Positions 18,167 to 26,600 of a stretch of DNA of 64,000 nt are shown one piece after another (position 1 is the stretch's first letter; each line of letters begins with the position of its first letter). The position numbers were made by a program, and so were the translations under genes. Source of the stretch: Pseudomonas tumuqii (lineage in GTDB: Bacteria > Pseudomonadota > Gammaproteobacteria > Pseudomonadales > Pseudomonadaceae). Under the pieces are notes generated by a model. It searched no databases, was not told the DNA's origin, and worked only from the letters and a program-made list of their open reading frames with translations. The stretch spans positions 1-64,000 of the forward strand of contig NZ_JAAOJA010000016.1 of NCBI RefSeq assembly GCF_013184545.1, read 5' to 3'.

Positions 18167-18186
18167 GGGACAGGTTCTCTCTGTAA

Positions 18187-18993
18187 TCAGTCGGCGCTGC
18201 TTTCAGCCTTGAAATCGACGGCCACCTGGCCGATCCCTTCGATCACCGCCTCGAAGCGATCGCCGGCGGCCACCGGCGCCATCGGCCCGAGGGCGCCGGT
18301 GAGGATCAGGTCGCCAGCCTTCAACGGCTCGCCCAGGCGCGCCATGGTGCGCGCCAGCCAGACCGCCGCATTCAGCGGGTGGCCAAGGCATTCGGCACCA
18401 CTGCCGCTGGACACTTCCTCGCCGTTGCGAGTCATGCGCATGGCGGCCTGGCGCAGGTCCAGACCGTCCAGCCGGCGGGCCGGACCACCGAGGACGAAGC
18501 AACCGCTGGAGGCGTTGTCGGCTACGGTGTCAACGAAGCGGATGTTCCAGCCCTGCACGCGGCTGCCAACGATCTCCAGGGCCGGCAGTACCCAGCCGGT
18601 GGCGGCCAGCACATCGGCAAGCCCGGTGTCGGCCCGCGGCAGATCGCGCTCAAGGATCAGAGCGATCTCCGCCTCGATCTTCGGTTGCAGCACGCGGTCG
18701 ACCGGCACCACCTCGTTGTCGCCATAAGCCATGTCGGCGAACAGGGTGCCGAAGTCCGGCTGGCCAACACCCAGCTGCGCTTGCACCTTGGGATTGGTCA
18801 GGCCGATCTTGCGGCCCACCACGCGGCGGCCGCTGGCCACGCCATGGGCGACGTTCAGGCGCTGGATGGCGTAGGCGGCTTCGCCGTTATCTTCGCCGAT
18901 GCGCTCGCGCAGCGGGCTGATGGCCTCGCCGCTCGCTTCGGCGCCGCGCAAGGCAGCGGCCATCTGTTCCAGGAAATCTTGGGAAAGGGTCAT
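18187..18993 (-). CDS. mhpD: 2-keto-4-pentenoate hydratase
   Basis: Protein of 268 residues of the hydratase/decarboxylase family (MhpD, DmpE). It adds water to 2-hydroxypenta-2,4-dienoate to give 4-hydroxy-2-oxovalerate with a divalent metal. The metal-binding acidic residues lie in the segment PKIEAEIALILERD (about 111-124). GAGG precedes the ATG. Decarboxylases (DmpH) share the fold, but the operon partners MhpB and MhpC point to the hydratase. It sits 15 bases after mhpC. Confidence 0.92.
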   Translation of the reverse strand: MTLSQDFLEQMAAALRGAEASGEAISPLRERIGEDNGEAAYAIQRLNVAHGVASGRRVVGRKIGLTNPKVQAQLGVGQPDFGTLFADMAYGDNEVVPVDRVLQPKIEAEIALILERDLPRADTGLADVLAATGWVLPALEIVGSRVQGWNIRFVDTVADNASSGCFVLGGPARRLDGLDLRQAAMRMTRNGEEVSSGSGAECLGHPLNAAVWLARTMARLGEPLKAGDLILTGALGPMAPVAAGDRFEAVIEGIGQVAVDFKAESSAD

Positions 18994-19008
18994 CGCTCAC
19001 CTCGCGGG

Positions 19009-19866
19009 TCAGTGGTTGAGGAAATCCAGCACCAGGCGGTTGAACTTGTCGGCGTGCTCCCACTGCGCCCAGTGGCCGCAGCCGTTGAACACATGGAGTT
19101 CGGATCGGGGGATGCCGGCGATCAGGCGCAGGCCGGTGTCCATCGGCACGAAGCGGTCGTTGCGGCCCCAGATCACCAGAGTCTCGGCCTGGATTTCACC
19201 GAGACGGGCGCTGAAGTCAGGGAACTGCCTGGGGTTGGCGGACAGGCTCTTGACGAAGTTTTCCAGGTGCTCAGGCCGGCTCAGCATGTTGTCCAGGCGC
19301 GCTTGGAACAGCCCCTCGGTCAGGTCTCGGGTGTCGTAGACGAAGACGTCCATCATCTGCTTCAGGTTGTCGAGGGTCGGCTCGCGGTACAGCCCCTGCA
19401 GCAGCTTGATGCCCTCGGTCGGCATCGGTACGAAGGGACTGGCGCCCCCGGTGCCGCCGCCCATCAGCACCAGCTTGCCGACCCGCTCCGGCCAGCTCAG
19501 GGCGAAGGCCACCGCGCTGTGCCCGCCCATGGAGTTGCCGAGGAGATGCACGCGATCGAGATCGAGCTGGTCCACCAGGTCCTTGAGCACGCGGGCATTG
19601 AGGTCGGAGCGCGAGCCGTCGCAGACGATGGAATCGCTTTTGCTCCAGCCCGGGCAGTCCAAGAGGATCACCCGGTAACCGGCGTCCACCAGCGGCTCGA
19701 TATTGCGGTTGAAGTTGGCCCAGCCACTGGCGCCGGGGCCTGAGCCGTGCAGCATGACCACAGTCTCGGCACCCTGGCCACAGTCGTTGTAGTGAATATT
19801 CAGTTCCCGCTCGCCTTCGCGTATGCGGGCGAAACGGCTGCTGGAGGCTTCGGTAAATGCAGTCAT
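19009..19866 (-). CDS. mhpC: 2-hydroxy-6-oxonona-2,4-dienedioate hydrolase
   Basis: C-C bond hydrolase of 285 residues that cleaves the MhpB ring-fission product into 2-hydroxypenta-2,4-dienoate and succinate. Motifs: oxyanion HGSGPGASGW, nucleophile GNSMGGHS (Ser about 113), acid GRNDRFVP and catalytic His in GCGHWAQWEH. The start at 19866 has AAGGAG seven bases upstream and is separated from the mhpB stop by one base; a 30-residue extension upstream would overlap mhpB. Minus-strand operon mhpB-C-D-F-E. Confidence 0.95.
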   Translation of the reverse strand: MTAFTEASSSRFARIREGERELNIHYNDCGQGAETVVMLHGSGPGASGWANFNRNIEPLVDAGYRVILLDCPGWSKSDSIVCDGSRSDLNARVLKDLVDQLDLDRVHLLGNSMGGHSAVAFALSWPERVGKLVLMGGGTGGASPFVPMPTEGIKLLQGLYREPTLDNLKQMMDVFVYDTRDLTEGLFQARLDNMLSRPEHLENFVKSLSANPRQFPDFSARLGEIQAETLVIWGRNDRFVPMDTGLRLIAGIPRSELHVFNGCGHWAQWEHADKFNRLVLDFLNH

Positions 19867-19867
19867 C

Positions 19868-20827
19868 TCAGGACTCCTTGGCGGCGGATCGGGGCTGGGC
19901 GCTGAGCGAGCCGAAGCCGGCGATCCACTCGGGGATCGGGCGGTAGTAACGGTCACTGGCCTGGTAGGGACCGAAGGCCGACAGGGCGGCGAAGGCCGCC
20001 ACCCAGGTCTTCACCTCATGGGTGGACTTACCGGCCAAAGCGGACAGCTCGGCATTGCCGAGACCGTCCAGTTCGGCCATGCGGCCACTGGCGAGCAGGT
20101 CGAGGAAGTGCTGGTCCCATTCCGGGTTGAGCGGATGCAGCGAGTTCTGGTCTTCAATGAAACGTTGCGCCGCGAGGATCACCCGCTGCTGCCGCGCCTG
20201 GCGTTCATCGGCCGGCAGATTGCGGCCGCTACCCAGCAGCCGGTCGGCCATGTGGGCATCGACTTTGGCCAATTCCGGCACCGGCGGCTGGTGCGACAGC
20301 CCGCCGGAGCCGAGGAACAGGACCCGTTGGTCCAGCGTCCGGGCAAAGCGTCCGATGGCCTCGCCGAGCAGGCGGGCACGCTGGAAACTCGGCAGCGGGG
20401 TGGCCACCGAGTTGATGAAGACCGGGATCACCGGGCATTCACCGAGACCGCTCAGCAGCTGTTCCAGCGGCTGGGCGAAACCATGGTCGACCTGCATGCG
20501 GTAGGACACGGCGGTGTCCACGCCGGCCGCCAGCACCGCTTCCGCGCAGGACTCGGCCAGCGCCTTGGGCACCGGCAGCGGGCCGGCCAGGGTGCCGAAG
20601 TCGCCGATGGCGTGGGCCGCGGTACCGATGCAAAAGGACGGCATCAGGTCATAGAAAAAGCCGTTGTAGTGATCCGGGGCGAAGAGGATCACTAACTCGG
20701 GGGCAAAGCGGGCGATGCGCGCACGCGCCCCCGCAATCACCTCGTCGATCTCGCCCAGGACCTCGGGCGCCGGGTCGACATGACCAACCAGCGGGCTGTG
20801 CGACTGGCAGTGCAGGTAGGCACTCAT
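19868..20827 (-). CDS. mhpB: 2,3-dihydroxyphenylpropionate 1,2-dioxygenase
   Basis: Class III (LigB-type) extradiol dioxygenase of 319 residues. It opens 2,3-dihydroxyphenylpropionate to 2-hydroxy-6-oxonona-2,4-dienedioate using Fe(II). The sequence follows E. coli MhpB from end to end, including SHSPLVG near the start, FAPDHYNGFFYD (about 49-60), QVDHGFAQPL (His about 115) and FLGSGGLSHQPPVPEL (His about 179). The ATG overlaps the stop of a 37-codon frame upstream. 2,3-Dihydroxyphenylpropionate is the ring-cleavage substrate of the quinoline 8-hydroxycoumarin pathway as well as of phenylpropionate degradation; there is no mhpA hydroxylase in the window. Confidence 0.96.
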   Translation of the reverse strand: MSAYLHCQSHSPLVGHVDPAPEVLGEIDEVIAGARARIARFAPELVILFAPDHYNGFFYDLMPSFCIGTAAHAIGDFGTLAGPLPVPKALAESCAEAVLAAGVDTAVSYRMQVDHGFAQPLEQLLSGLGECPVIPVFINSVATPLPSFQRARLLGEAIGRFARTLDQRVLFLGSGGLSHQPPVPELAKVDAHMADRLLGSGRNLPADERQARQQRVILAAQRFIEDQNSLHPLNPEWDQHFLDLLASGRMAELDGLGNAELSALAGKSTHEVKTWVAAFAALSAFGPYQASDRYYRPIPEWIAGFGSLSAQPRSAAKES

Positions 20828-20937
20828 TTCAGGGCACCCGCTGCGACCAGGCTGGAGGCAAAAACAGTCGCCTGCGCCTCCAATCGACGCGCGGCACCAT
20901 CCATAAACTTCATGGGCTGAGGCATTTCGTCATTCAT
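20824..20937 (-). CDS. 37-residue small protein translationally coupled to mhpB
   Basis: Short frame of 37 codons beginning MNDEMPQPMKF and ending LVAAGALK. AGGAG lies 10 bases before the ATG, and the TGA overlaps the mhpB ATG in ATGA. Sequence: acidic N-terminus, then an amphipathic Ala-rich helix. I recognise no family. It may be a small accessory protein of the dioxygenase, or a leader peptide that couples translation. It would be the first gene of the mhp operon, about 190 bases downstream of an XylS-type box. Confidence 0.55.
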   Translation of the reverse strand: MNDEMPQPMKFMDGAARRLEAQATVFASSLVAAGALK

Positions 20938-21125
20938 GCGTGGCTGACTCCTATGTAGTCATCGGCGCCCCCGATACTCCCTGGTTCGCCCCGGGGCGCC
21001 CCATCAGGAATGACACGCCGTCCACAGAGGCATGTCGTACCAGGCGGCAGACCCAACGGGTTGCCTTGAAACGACTCGATGGTAGGGAGCACATGCCAAG
21101 CGAGCGCTCCCAGGGGATACCGCGT

Positions 21126-21140
21126 TATCCCGGAAGCGCA
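21126..21140 (-). promoter_or_regulatory. XylS-type activator box upstream of the mhp operon
   Basis: Minus strand TGCGCTTCCGGGATA, fitting TGCR-N6-GGATA. The flanks repeat those of the oxoO box: TTTC just upstream, and GGGAGCG 13 bases after GGATAA. The distance to the first frame of the mhp operon is about 190 bases. Confidence 0.6.
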
Positions 21141-21348
21141 GAAATTCGTGCTCATCAATGGAATGGGCTGTAACGACGAGGTCCTAGGGTCTGTTCCCGT
21201 TTCACATGGGTAGGCTGGTCGTTCGGGCAGCAGGACCCGATGCAACTGAGCGAGCTGCTACCTGGTGCCCTATGGTCGGCGGGCAGAACCGTCAGAAAAG
21301 GACGCCAGTTCAACTTCCCATAAAACCATTCGTCGGGAGTTTGTCAAA

Positions 21349-21443
21349 GGGGGCATATTAGGGGGCACTTATCGAGAAACCTAAATAGTTACTCTTTTAA
21401 ATCAATATGATAGGACAACAGCTGTAGAGCCCCCGGCCCACCA
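21349..21443. other. Possible relic attachment site
   Basis: Two GGGGGCA repeats (21349-21355 and 21361-21367) and an A+T-rich spacer precede GCCCCCGGCCCACCA (21429-21443), which ends like a tRNA acceptor stem plus CCA. No tRNA body precedes it. Such layouts are left where a tyrosine-recombinase island joined a tRNA end. This is a weak assignment. Confidence 0.25.
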
Positions 21444-21456
21444 AATACACATCTAA

Positions 21457-21480
21457 AGACGTCCACGGACGTCTTTTTTT
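21457..21480 (+). terminator. Rho-independent terminator in the junction
   Basis: Stem AGACGTCC (21457-21464) against GGACGTCT (21467-21474) with a 2-nt loop and seven T residues on the plus strand. There is no complete plus-strand gene just upstream, so it may have belonged to a lost gene. Confidence 0.65.
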
Positions 21481-21627
21481 GTGCCTGAAACCCAGCAAAT
21501 ACGGGGCTTTCAGCGCCACCAGCGCCCATGACCATCCATCGGCACATCATCCAAAGGCTAAAGGCCGTCGTCCGACGTATCCCTTGCTGGCCATCTTGCC
21601 TGTGCACCTGATCCAGAACTGGTTCGG

Positions 21628-22260
21628 CTACCGGCGCAGCGCCTGGCTTTCGCGCAACATGTCCAGGGCGCTATCGACCAGCAGTTCGGCATCGCGGTGC
21701 AGCGAAAAACTTTCCGGCACCAGCAGCCACTGGCTGAGCAGGCCATCGATGTAGGCATGCAGGCAGATCGCCGCGCGGGCGGTGTCCAGTGTCGCGGGGA
21801 GTTGCTGGCGCTGGACCGCATTGCGCAGCGACTGGTCGATGCGGCCGTTGCATTCCACGCTGTCGGTTTGGCGCTGTTGGCGCAGGTCGCTCATCTCGTC
21901 GGTGAGTTCGCTGCGGTGAAAGAGGATTTCGGTGATCCGGCGGGTTTTCGGATCCAGCGCTACCTGCTGAAACAAGGTGATCAGCAGCTGGCGCATGCAG
22001 CCGAGCGGGTCGGCCTCATCCGGGTTCTCGCTAGCCTTGGCCAGTTCGTCCAGCGGCTCGTGCAAGCTGTCCAGCATGGCCTGGATCAGGTCGGCCTTGT
22101 CCTTGAAATGCCAATAGATCGCCCCGCGAGTCACTCCGGCAATGCCGGCGATTTCTGCCAGCGTGGTGCGCGAGATGCCGCGCTCGTAGAAAGCCTTTTC
22201 GGCCGCCTCGAGTATCTGGCTGCGCGTCTGCTGAGCCTCCTCTTTGGTGCGACGAACCAT
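21628..22260 (-). CDS. ttgR: TetR-family repressor TtgR
   Basis: Repressor of 210 residues with an N-terminal TetR helix-turn-helix (about 10-57; TTLAEIAGIAGVTRGAIYWH) and a C-terminal ligand domain. N-terminus MVRRTKEEAQQTR and the segment DPLGCMRQLL follow TtgR of P. putida, which represses the ttgABC efflux operon and is released by antibiotics and plant phenolics. It is divergent from ttgA, with the operator between them at 22374-22397. Confidence 0.93.
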   Translation of the reverse strand: MVRRTKEEAQQTRSQILEAAEKAFYERGISRTTLAEIAGIAGVTRGAIYWHFKDKADLIQAMLDSLHEPLDELAKASENPDEADPLGCMRQLLITLFQQVALDPKTRRITEILFHRSELTDEMSDLRQQRQTDSVECNGRIDQSLRNAVQRQQLPATLDTARAAICLHAYIDGLLSQWLLVPESFSLHRDAELLVDSALDMLRESQALRR

Positions 22261-22373
22261 GGCAGTAACCCTCGATCAGGATGGCTTCACACAGGAAGCT
22301 GTTGGCAGGCAAGGCTTTCGTTGAGCCTTTGGCTGATTTTCACATCTTGTTGCTTTTGCGTATTAAAAAATCA

Positions 22374-22397
22374 CTTACAAACATTCGTGAACGTAAG
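22374..22397. promoter_or_regulatory. TtgR operator in the ttgR-ttgA divergent region
   Basis: CTTAC at 22374-22378 and GTAAG at 22393-22397 frame an inverted-repeat core reading AAACATTCGTGAAC. It matches the known TtgR operator, which has TTACAAACA and GTAAGTATA arms. It overlaps the likely promoter TATATT at 22398-22403, so bound TtgR would block both directions. Confidence 0.8.
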
Positions 22398-22492
22398 TAT
22401 ATTGATTAGCAGACTACTTATCCAATTTCTCATCCACATTTGTCACCGGCATTTTGCTCAAGCGTCTTGCCACGCTCCCGACCGAGGCTCAC

Positions 22493-23647
22493 ATGCGACT
22501 CAATCCAGTTTTTCCCGCGCTGGTTACCGCTGCCGTTTTGACCGCCCTGCTCAGCGGCTGCCAACAGGAAGAAGCGCCACCTGCCGCACAACTGCCGCAA
22601 GTCGGCGTGGTCACCCTGCAACCACAAGCCTTTACCCTGACCTCCGAGCTGCCGGGACGCACCAGCGCGTACCGCATTGCCGAAGTGCGCCCACAGGTCA
22701 ACGGCATCATTCTCAAGCGCCTGTTCACCGAGGGCCGCGAAGTCAAAGCCGGCCAGCAGCTCTATCAGATCGACGCCTCGACCTATGAGGCGACCCTGAA
22801 AAGCGCGCAAGCCTCGCTGCAGTCGAGCAAATCCCTGGCCGATCGCTACAAGCTGCTGGTCGACGAGCAGGCCGTCAGCCGTCAAGAGTTCGACGAGGCG
22901 CAAGCCAAGCGTCTGCAGGCCGAGGCCGTTGTGCAAAGCGCGCAGATCGACCTGCGTTACACCAAGGTGCTGGCGCCGATCTCCGGGCGCATCGGCCGTT
23001 CGGCGATAACCGAGGGCGCACTGGTCAGCAATGGCCAGAGCAGCGCCATGGCGGTGATCCAGCAGCTGGATCCGATCTATGTCGACGTCACCCAATCCTC
23101 GGTGGCGATGCTCAAGCTGCGCCGCGAACTGGCCAGCGGGCAGTTGCAGAAAGCCAGCGACAACGCCGCCCGGGTCAAGCTGATCCTGGAAGACGGCAGC
23201 GAATACGCCGAGCTTGGCCAACTGGAATTCTCCGAGGTCTCGGTCGATGAAGGCACCGGTTCGGTGACCCTGCGCGCGGTGTTCCCCAATCCGAACCACG
23301 ACCTGTTGCCGGGCATGTTCGTCCACGCCCAGCTGCAGGCCGGGGTCAACAGCCAGGCCATCCTCGCCCCGCAACAAGGCGTGACCCGCGACCTGAAAGG
23401 TCAACCCACGGCCCTGGTGGTCAATCAGGACAACAAGGTCGAGCTGCGTGAGCTCAAGGCCGACCGCACCATCGGCAATCAATGGCTGATCAACGAAGGC
23501 CTGAACAGCGGCGATCGCCTGATCACCGAGGGCCTGCAGTTCGTCAAGCCAGGCGACGAAGTCAGCGTCAGCGAAGCGCGCAATGTCCAGGCGGCCAAAC
23601 CGACCCTTGCAGCTACCAGCGGCAAAGCTCGCGGCCAGGGGGAGTAA
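22493..23647 (+). CDS. ttgA: RND efflux periplasmic adaptor TtgA
   Basis: Membrane fusion protein of 384 residues. A lipoprotein signal with lipobox LLSGC (Cys about 22) anchors it to the inner membrane. The order is barrel-sandwich/lipoyl (about 60-90 and 165-200), alpha-helical hairpin (about 95-165) and beta-barrel (about 205-290). It links the inner-membrane pump TtgB to the outer-membrane channel TtgC. The start at 22493 gives the proper signal peptide; GAGG lies five bases upstream. First gene of ttgABC. Confidence 0.94.
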   Translation: MRLNPVFPALVTAAVLTALLSGCQQEEAPPAAQLPQVGVVTLQPQAFTLTSELPGRTSAYRIAEVRPQVNGIILKRLFTEGREVKAGQQLYQIDASTYEATLKSAQASLQSSKSLADRYKLLVDEQAVSRQEFDEAQAKRLQAEAVVQSAQIDLRYTKVLAPISGRIGRSAITEGALVSNGQSSAMAVIQQLDPIYVDVTQSSVAMLKLRRELASGQLQKASDNAARVKLILEDGSEYAELGQLEFSEVSVDEGTGSVTLRAVFPNPNHDLLPGMFVHAQLQAGVNSQAILAPQQGVTRDLKGQPTALVVNQDNKVELRELKADRTIGNQWLINEGLNSGDRLITEGLQFVKPGDEVSVSEARNVQAAKPTLAATSGKARGQGE

Positions 23648-23650
23648 CGC

Positions 23651-26600
23651 ATGTCGAAATTCTTTATCGATCGGCCAATCTTCGCCTGGGTGATTGCCCT
23701 GGTCATCATGCTGGTCGGCGCGCTGTCGCTGCTCAAGTTGCCGATCAACCAGTACCCGAGCATCGCGCCGCCGGCCATCGCCATCGCCGTGAACTACCCG
23801 GGGGCGTCCGCACAGACGGTGCAGGACACGGTGGTGCAGGTGATCGAGCAGCAGCTCAACGGCATCGACAACTTGCGCTATGTCACCTCGGAAAGTAATT
23901 CCGACGGCAGCATGGCCATCACCGCCACCTTCAACCAGGGCACCAACCCGGACACCGCCCAGGTGCAGGTGCAGAACAAGCTCAACCTGGCTACCCCGCT
24001 GCTGCCGCAGGAAGTACAGCAGCAGGGCATCCGCGTGACCAAGGCGGTGAAGAACTTCCTGATGGTGATCGGCCTGGTCTCCCAGGACGGCAGCATGAGC
24101 AAGGACGACCTGGCCAACTACATCGTCTCCAACATGCAGGATCCGATCTCGCGCACCGCCGGCGTCGGCGACTTCCAGGTGTTCGGCGCCCAGTACGCCA
24201 TGCGCATCTGGCTCGATCCGGCCAAGCTGAACAACTTCCAGCTGACCCCGGTGGACGTGAAAACCGCCATCGCCGCGCAGAACGTCCAGGTCTCTTCGGG
24301 CCAACTCGGCGGTTTGCCGGCCGTGCAAGGCCAGCAGTTGAACGCCACCATCATCGGCAAGACCCGCCTGCAGAGCGCCGAGCAATTCTCCGCCATCCTG
24401 CTCAAGGTCAACCCGGACGGCTCGCAGGTACGCCTCGGCGATGTGGCCGAGGTTTCCCTGGGCGGCGAAAACTACGGCATCAGCGCCCAGTTCAACGGCA
24501 AGCCGGCCTCTGGCCTGGCCGTCAAGCTGGCGACCGGTGCCAACGCCCTGGAAACCGCCAAGGCACTGCGCGCGACTATTGCCGAGCTGGAGCCGTTCTT
24601 CCCGCCAGGCATGGAGGTGGTGTTCCCGTACGACACCACACCGGTGGTGAGCGAGTCGATTTCCGGCGTGGTGTACACCCTGCTCGAAGCCATTGCCCTG
24701 GTGTTTCTGGTGATGTACCTGTTCCTGCAGAACTTCCGCGCCACCCTGATTACCACCATGACGGTACCGGTGGTGCTGCTCGGCACCTTCGGCGTGCTCG
24801 CCGCCTTCGGCTTCAGCATCAACACCCTGACCATGTTCGGCATGGTGCTGGCCATCGGCCTGCTGGTGGACGATGCCATCGTCGTGGTGGAAAACGTCGA
24901 ACGGGTCATGGCCGAAGAAGGCCTGTCGCCGAAAGAAGCCACGCGTAAGTCCATGGGCCAGATCCAGGGTGCGCTGGTCGGCATCGGCCTGGTCTTGACC
25001 GCCGTGCTGCTGCCGATGGCGTTTTTCAGCGGCTCGACCGGAGTGATCTACCAGCAGTTCTCGATCACCATCGTCTCGGCCATGGTGCTGTCGGTGCTGG
25101 TCGCGCTGATTTTCACCCCGGCACTCTGCGCGACCCTGCTCAAGCCGCTTGGCAAAGGCGAGCATGCGCCCAAGCGCGGCTTCTTCGGCTGGTTCAACCG
25201 CAGCTTCGACCGCGGCGTACAACGCTACGAGCGGGGTGTCGCGAGCATGCTGCGGCACAAGCTGCCGTACCTGCTGGCCTATCTGCTGATCATCGTCGGC
25301 ATGATCGTGCTGTTCACCCGCATCCCCACCGCCTTCCTCCCGGAAGAGGATCAGGGCGTGCTGTTCGCCCAGGTGCAAACGCCGGCCGGATCCACCGCGG
25401 AACGTACCCAGGTGGTGGTCGACGAGATGCGTAGCCACCTGCTCAGCGAGGAGGCGGATACGGTCAGCTCGGTATTCACCGTCACCGGCTTCAACTTCGC
25501 CGGTCGCGGGCAGAGTTCGGGCATGGCCTTCATCATGCTCAAGCCCTGGGACCAGCGTTCGGCGGAGAACAGCGTGTTCAACCTGGCGCAGCGCGCGCAG
25601 CGGCACTTCTTCAGTTTGCGCGACGCCATGGTGTTCGCCTTCGTGCCACCGGCGGTCATGGAATTGGGCAACGCCAGCGGCTTCGACGTGTTCCTCCAGG
25701 ATCGCGCCGGGGTCGGCCACGACAAGCTGATGGAGGCGCGCAACCAGTTCCTCGGCATGGCCGCGCAAAGCAAGGTGCTGGCGGGCGTGCGACCGAACGG
25801 GCTGAACGATGAGCCCCAGTACCAACTGAGCATCGACGACGAACGCGCCAGCGCCCTCGGGGTGACCCTGGCGAACATCAACCAGACCCTGTCGATTGCC
25901 CTGGGTGGCAGCTACGTCAACGACTTCATCGACCACGGGCGGGTGAAGAAGGTCTACATCCAGGGCCAGTCCAGCTCGCGGATGAGCCCGGAAGACCTGA
26001 ACAAGTGGTACGTGCGCAACGACAGCGGCGAGATGGTGCCCTTCTCGGCCTTCGCCAGTGGCGAGTGGATCTACGGCGCGCCCAAACTGACCCGCTACAA
26101 CGGCGTCGCGGCCATGGAAATCCTCGGTACCCCCGCACCCGGTTACAGCTCCGGCGAGGCCATGGCGGAAGTCGAGGCGCTGGCGCGGAAACTGCCGGCG
26201 GGTATCGGCTATTCCTGGACCGGGCTGTCCTACGAGGAGCGCCTGTCCGGCTCGCAGGCACCGGCCCTGTACGCGCTCTCGCTGCTGATGGTGTTCCTCT
26301 GCCTGGCGGCGCTGTATGAGAGCTGGTCGATCCCGATTGCGGTGATGCTGGTGGTGCCGCTGGGCATCCTCGGTGCCCTCGCGGCCACCAGCATGCGCGG
26401 GCTGTCCAACGACGTGTACTTCCAGGTTGGCTTGCTGACGACCATCGGCCTGGCATCGAAAAACGCCATCCTGATCGTCGAGTTCGCCAAGGAGCTGCAC
26501 GAACAAGGCCGCAGCCTGAGCGACGCGGCGATCGAAGCCTGTCGCATGCGCTTGCGCCCCATCATCATGACCTCGCTGGCCTTCGGCCTCGGCGTGGTGC

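Larger units (their letters stand above)
20938..21627. other. Junction between the mhp operon and ttgR
   Basis: Non-coding 690 bp. From left to right it holds the mhp leader, the XylS-type box at 21126-21140, a possible transposase start (ATG at 21240, stop near 21329), two GGGGGCA repeats, an att-like GCCCCCGGCCCACCA, a strong hairpin terminator at 21457-21480 and a short run before the ttgR stop. A+T content rises at 21300-21420, unlike its neighbours. It looks like a scar between separately acquired blocks. Confidence 0.5.

Noticed and set aside
20938..21245. A 100-codon minus-strand frame before the mhpB leader
   Set aside because: It runs through the XylS-type box and the putative leader, has no recognisable domain and no ribosome site.
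21429..21443. A tRNA gene ending in CCCACCA
   Set aside because: No T-loop, anticodon arm or acceptor 5' strand precedes it; only the end resembles a tRNA, so at most it is an attachment-site relic.
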